A DNA stretch of 64,000 nucleotides, from assembly GCA_029204225.1 (NCBI GenBank), contig CM055093.1:22797912-22861911 (forward strand). Reading direction: 5' to 3'. The position numbers and the translations under genes were made by a program. A model generated the notes under the pieces. The model saw only the letters and a list, made by a program, of their open reading frames with translations. It did no database searches and was not told where the DNA came from. Shown piece by piece: positions 59,746 to 64,000 of the stretch. This DNA comes from Diphasiastrum complanatum (Eukaryota > Streptophyta > Lycopodiopsida > Lycopodiales > Lycopodiaceae). The number at the start of each line of letters is the position of its first letter. The first letter of the stretch is position 1.

Positions 59746-60979
59746 AGGTGTACTTTCTACTTTCACACGTGTGAAACACTGTCTGAGTACGGACTCCAAC
59801 CTGAAAATCAAGTACACATTGATAGTACCTCAAAACAATCAAAACAAATGTAGACAAATGGAGAGAATCACTCAAAATTGCTTCCAAAACCAAGATTGGT
59901 GTCTCACATTGATTATGGCCAAATGTGGCTCTATATATACAATAAGTGGGAGCTCGTGGTACTGATCATCCCTCTGATCCCACATGTGTGAAGGTGCTTT
60001 GTCATATGATGATTCATCATGCAAAACTGACACTTGGACAAAACCTTCTATTTTGAGCACTTTTGGTCCATTTTCCTTCTATATGGAGATCTACTTGGAA
60101 ATCTTCTAGAAGTCAAAATTTGCCTATTTCAGCTTATTCCACACATGTGAGATATCCTCTACACATGTGATATGACATCTATCCAAAGGATGTGGCTCAT
60201 GCAATCAATAGATTGATGCCATGTGTCATATGTCTAGAAAACTAGTTTTTGGCCTTTTTAGCCACTAGAACTTGAATTAAATCATATGTACAACCTATAT
60301 GATTATGATACATGACAAGTACACTATTTTCACACATGGGAACAGGCTCCACACATGTGTGTTTATCTATATACAATATTTTTGGCCTCTACCAAGCTTA
60401 TTTTTGCATTTTTCACACTCCTCCTCAAAAATCTAGCTTGGTAAATTTAGCTTGATGGAAAACATGATGATCTTGAACTTGACTCCATGGGCTGAATTGG
60501 TCTTTTCTGGTCCAAAAGGTGTAAAGATCAACCAATGAGCTTGATGTTGATCTGAAATCACCATATCCATGATAGTGCTTCTTTGATGTTGACATCTTTG
60601 ATGAACTTGAGAGATTTGCTCCATCCTAGCACCTCCAAAATTGATCCCTTCCAAATTTCATGTAGATGCTTGAGCTTGAGGCTTGTTCCTTCATCATGTG
60701 CATGCTCCTCTATGGGAAAATAAAGATTTCTTTTTTATTTATTAGGATCACAAAGATCTAACATCATGTTACCATGATCTAGAGAATTAGACTTATCCAA
60801 GTTGGCAAGACTAAGCATGCTATAATAACAAAGTGTTTGCATCAAATCTTCATGCTTGTTTACCATGCTAATCTCAGATACAATGAGGCTAATACTTCAT
60901 TATGGAGATAAGTGTCTTTAGAAGATGATTCACTTACTCTCATAAAGAGTTTACAATTTGAATCAATACAAATTTTCAA
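59746..60979. other. Noncoding block with CACATGTG palindromes
   Basis: TTTCACACGTGTGAAA (59761-59776, perfect palindrome), CACATGTGTG (59981), ACACATGTGA (60141 and 60161) and ACACATGTGT (60351-60360) recur. A CTATATATAC box lies at about 59931. It may be LTR or promoter sequence, but no boundary is supported. Confidence 0.45.
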
Positions 60980-62282
60980 ACTATGAGTGAACAAATCACT
61001 TTTGCTCTTACATGACTCAAGAGCATACATTTGATGAAATAACCATTTGCTTTCTAATTGATTTAAAATCAATTTCAACCTTTTAAGAACATCATCTATG
61101 TTCTCAAGAAATACTCAACTAGTATGGCTTTACTCCAATTTGGAGATGAAATGATCTCACTAAAGCAAATTGATTTATCAAATGACATAAGAGAAATAAG
61201 TATGAGATGTATACCACATGAGATATGCTCCTCTTTCCCTTTAAATGTGAGCCACATGGAATCAACCATGTTTCTTGAGATTATTTTTGGAATCACAACT
61301 TGAGAAGGTCTCTCCTCCTCAATCCTTGACATACTTGAACCTTGAGAAGGACTCTCCTCCTCAATCCTTGGCACACTTGAACCTTGAGATGAGTCCTTAA
61401 GATCCTCTTCATAATGCTCCTTTTATGGAAATCCGATACCTCCATGTCTCATAATGATCACAACAAGTATGACCATTCAATATGCACTTCCTATGATTAT
61501 CAAGATTACTTATGCTAGAAATATAAGTCAAAAAAATCACCACAACTTGGCATGATTTTTCCAATATTGAAATCAAAAGGTATTTCCATCTCAATAAGGC
61601 TAACTACTTGCTTATGGATATAAGTGTCCACTTTGGATGCTTCACTTATTCTCATAAGAAGTTTACAACTTTCCTTTAAGATTGAAAACTTACAATTTTC
61701 ATCTTTATGAATGAACACATCATTCATAATCTTATTGAAACCAAAAGATCCTACATTATGAAGATATTTCCATTTCCTTGACTTCATAACTAATGTAAGC
61801 TTACAAGGAAAACATATTTTGCTATCTTTTAAGGCATCATGCTCAACTAGTATTGCCTTAATCCACCTTTGAGATACAAAAATTTCTTCAAAGCAAAATG
61901 GTTCTTCATAAGTTGACATGATAGCATAAATGAAACTATTTTCATTTTGAGATTGCTCCTTATTCTTGATTGATTTCTCTTGGATAATAACAATAAGTTT
62001 GAACTTATCTAAAGTTCCAAGCAAACTACTCTCGAAGGACATGAAATAAATCGAAGTTACTTTTATGAAAGTGACATCTATCTTTTCATCTTGAACCAAA
62101 GAATGCACTTCCAAATGAAAAATCTCAAAAGATTTGACATGTGTTGTGATGGACTCTTGAAGACAAATCTTGCAAGTCCTTGTGAGACTCCAAGCCTCAT
62201 TCACCTTTCCACAAAGGAAACACCTTCTCTTGGACTTGTCCTTCTTGTATTTGCATTTCAAACTTGAAGCTCCATCCTTCAC
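60980..62282 (-). pseudogene. Unrecognised protein with internal repeats, copy 2
   Basis: The longest open part is 61515-62282 (255 codons). It opens KCKYKKDKSKRRCFLCGKV followed by CKIC, a possible zinc-binding CxxC pair. Next comes FKLIVIIQEKS, then the unit CFEEIFVSQRWIKAILVEHD, MKSRKWKYLHNV, MNDVFIHKDENCKFSILKES, CKLLMRISEASKVDTYIHKQ and MPSCGDF. After a break the second unit follows in other frames: CFSEIISSPNWSKAILVEY and LESKWLFHQMYALES, then CKLFMRVSESSSKDTYLHNE. A small extra duplication gives SMSRIEEERPSQ beside VPRIEEESPSQ. Strong similarity to copy 1 with many silent-looking differences suggests the frame was once under selection. Function unknown. Confidence 0.5.
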
Positions 62283-62588
62283 CTTGGCCCCCTTGCTTTG
62301 GTTCTCCTTGGATGTATTGGTCTTCCTTTTGTAGGAGCTGTTGTTTATTAGTTCCTAATACTGATATAGAAAATATAGAAAAATTGATTGAATAGAGATC
62401 TATTTGTTAATAGAGAGACATATAAAAAAAAAGATACAATCATTTTACTTGTGAACAACCTGTTTATGGATTTTTTTTATTGATATCACAATAGATTCTT
62501 ACAATCAACTTGTGTCCATAGTCTAATAATGGAATGCAATTTTTCTATAATGATAAAGACATTGGCATGTATCTGCTGATAGTGAATC

Positions 62589-63846
62589 TCAATGTTCTTC
62601 CATAAGTTGGATTGTTTCGCCAATATCTCTGCATTTGATCTCGAGCTCATGTCTTTTACGTACCTGCATAAAACTAGTACAAAGTTAGTCAGAATTAGTA
62701 CAGAGTTTGTATTGGAAAGTTTTGATTGAAACTATTCATAAAAGATTGAGTGTTTACAGTTACTTACGAGTTTACCATTGAAAATGAATCTAAAGTTTGA
62801 AAGTACATCATCTTGTAGGAGCAATAGTTCCCGCCGGATGTAGTTTAGATTCCAATCTTCTTCCACCTCAACACATGTCAAAACGACATCATTGTATATA
62901 GTTTCAATATTTTTTTTTTTGAATGTCCACTAGCTTCCAAGTCTTGATCGAGTGGCACCCATTTACCTTTATTTTTTTTCCATATTTGATAATGGAAGCA
63001 TAAGCTCAACATTTGTTTTTCAATTTGATAACAGAAGCACATGGAAAACATTTTAATTCTGCATTCTATTTCTCCATCTGATCTTTTGTCCCAACCTTCA
63101 TCCATAAGTTCAGATAATAAACTATTTGATAAATTTTTGCATACAAACATCGTTGGGGTTTTGTGTACATTGACACTTGAAAAGAAATTCACAAATATAT
63201 TCAAGGAAATAAACCAACTCAATCTGATTTTTTTTTATCCCATGCTCATTTTTAATGAATTTTTTACATCATTATATATCTTGCAATGAAATGATTCTGC
63301 AACTGTAGCATCTGGTGCAATCCATTCATCACTTTCAAAACTTGGTAATGGAATTGGTACTATTTGTCCGAAATTTTCTTTTGTAACAGGAATATACATT
63401 GATTCATAAAAAAAGAGTCCACTATTAGCTAGATTTTTTGCAGTTCTACCTCAATATTGCAACTGTCGAATATCAATGTGAATAACATCTAACACGCCTG
63501 CTAAAGATCCACTCGGCTCCCATTCATTTATGTTGGATGGATATAAATCTGCAAGAGAAAAATGATCAGATTGGAGTTTACTATTAGATATTTATGAATG
63601 ACAAAAATCAAAGTATCAAAAATATCAATACTCACAGTTGCTTTTTTTGTGATCCTGACGGTTGAATCCTTGCACATTTATCTCTGAATGCATAAATACA
63701 TGTTGGACTAGAATTTCAAAAATAGATTTTCCTCCTGATGATGTTCTGAAATCCAAAATTCTGGCCACCATCTCCATACATCCGTTTCCACAGAAATCTA
63801 CCTTCTTTACATCTCCATCCTTGCCCAATATCTTTACCTCTTCCAC
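62589..63846 (-). pseudogene. Unrecognised spliced gene family, copy 2
   Basis: Minus strand, three exons. Exon 1 ends at 63636 (CAACT|GTGAGT) and reads VEEVKILGKDGDVKKVDFCG, MEMVARILDF and FEILVQHVFMHSEINVQGFN; its true start is upstream and unclear. Exon 2 is 63548-62768 (acceptor CTCTTGCAG, donor CTC|GTAAGT): LYPSNINEWEPSGSLAGVLD, VIHIDIRQLQY, a TGA, IVPIPLPSFESDEWIAPDAT, a further stop, VNVHKTPTMFVCKNLSNSLL, SELMDEGWD, KWVPLDQD and LSNFRFIFNGKL. The last exon, 62663-62589, reads VRKRHELEIKCRDIGETIQL and ends at TGA. Intron phases join the frames correctly. Two in-frame stops mark decay unless they are sequencing errors. The family is not recognised. Confidence 0.6.
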
Positions 63847-64000
63847 TTTTCGATCGTCTACATTCCATCTTTTTCACGACCATACATCAACACCTCCATT
63901 TTTTCCGAACTTCTACCTCTCATCTCTTATTCCACCTCATTCTGTTCCCACCCTTTTATTTCACATACACCTTCGCTTTCACATACTTTCCCTTCTGCAC

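Overview
The window is nuclear DNA from a land plant with a large, transposon-rich genome. The evidence is a plastid-targeted isopropylmalate dehydratase small-subunit gene of plant type, an RCC1-repeat exon, Ty1/copia and Ty3/gypsy LTR retrotransposons with plant-type primer sites, GT-AG introns and long (CT)n/(AT)n microsatellites. A reverse transcriptase resembling Penelope-like or related elements would fit a fern, lycophyte or gymnosperm better than a small angiosperm genome. The species cannot be fixed from the sequence.

Layout. 1-1.2 kb: one RCC1-repeat exon (minus). 1.8-6.0 kb: decayed copia element and LTR debris (minus). 6.2-10.0 kb: gypsy-type 3' noncoding sequence, a 262-codon reverse transcriptase, a (CT)n tract, and an array of short tetraloop hairpins. 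12.6-13.4 kb: the only clearly intact host gene (LeuD-type subunit). 15.5-16.2 kb: a broken host-like gene. 18.6-22.2 kb: gypsy gag, leader and LTR (minus) abutting copia debris. 25.4-26.3 kb: copia gag debris and (AT)n. 26.6-36.0 kb: two related gypsy pieces joined LTR to LTR, the second carrying gag-protease-RT-RNase H but no integrase. 36-40 kb: decayed DNA-transposon-like sequence. 40.1-42.5 kb: two copia gags in opposite orientation. 45.1-46.6 kb: LTR, primer site and motif-rich leader of another gypsy-type element. 46.8-51.2 kb: nearly complete but frameshifted copia (minus). 51.3-52.2 and 62.6-63.9 kb: two inverted copies of an unrecognised spliced gene family. 55-56 kb: GC-rich hairpins set in A/T tracts. 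56.8-62.3 kb: copia gag (minus) and two copies of another unrecognised protein.

The features that ordinary transposon annotation does not explain are: (a) the hairpin array at 8.66-9.44 kb next to the reverse transcriptase; (b) two retroelement leaders (20.46-21.10 and 46.06-46.62 kb) each packed with a roughly 10-base motif in both orientations, both variants of GCGARRGTT; (c) the spliced two-copy gene family with conserved intron positions and a conserved last exon; (d) a U3-R-like LTR fused directly to a full LTR. All motif positions were read by eye. Family names rest on remembered consensus motifs, not on searches.
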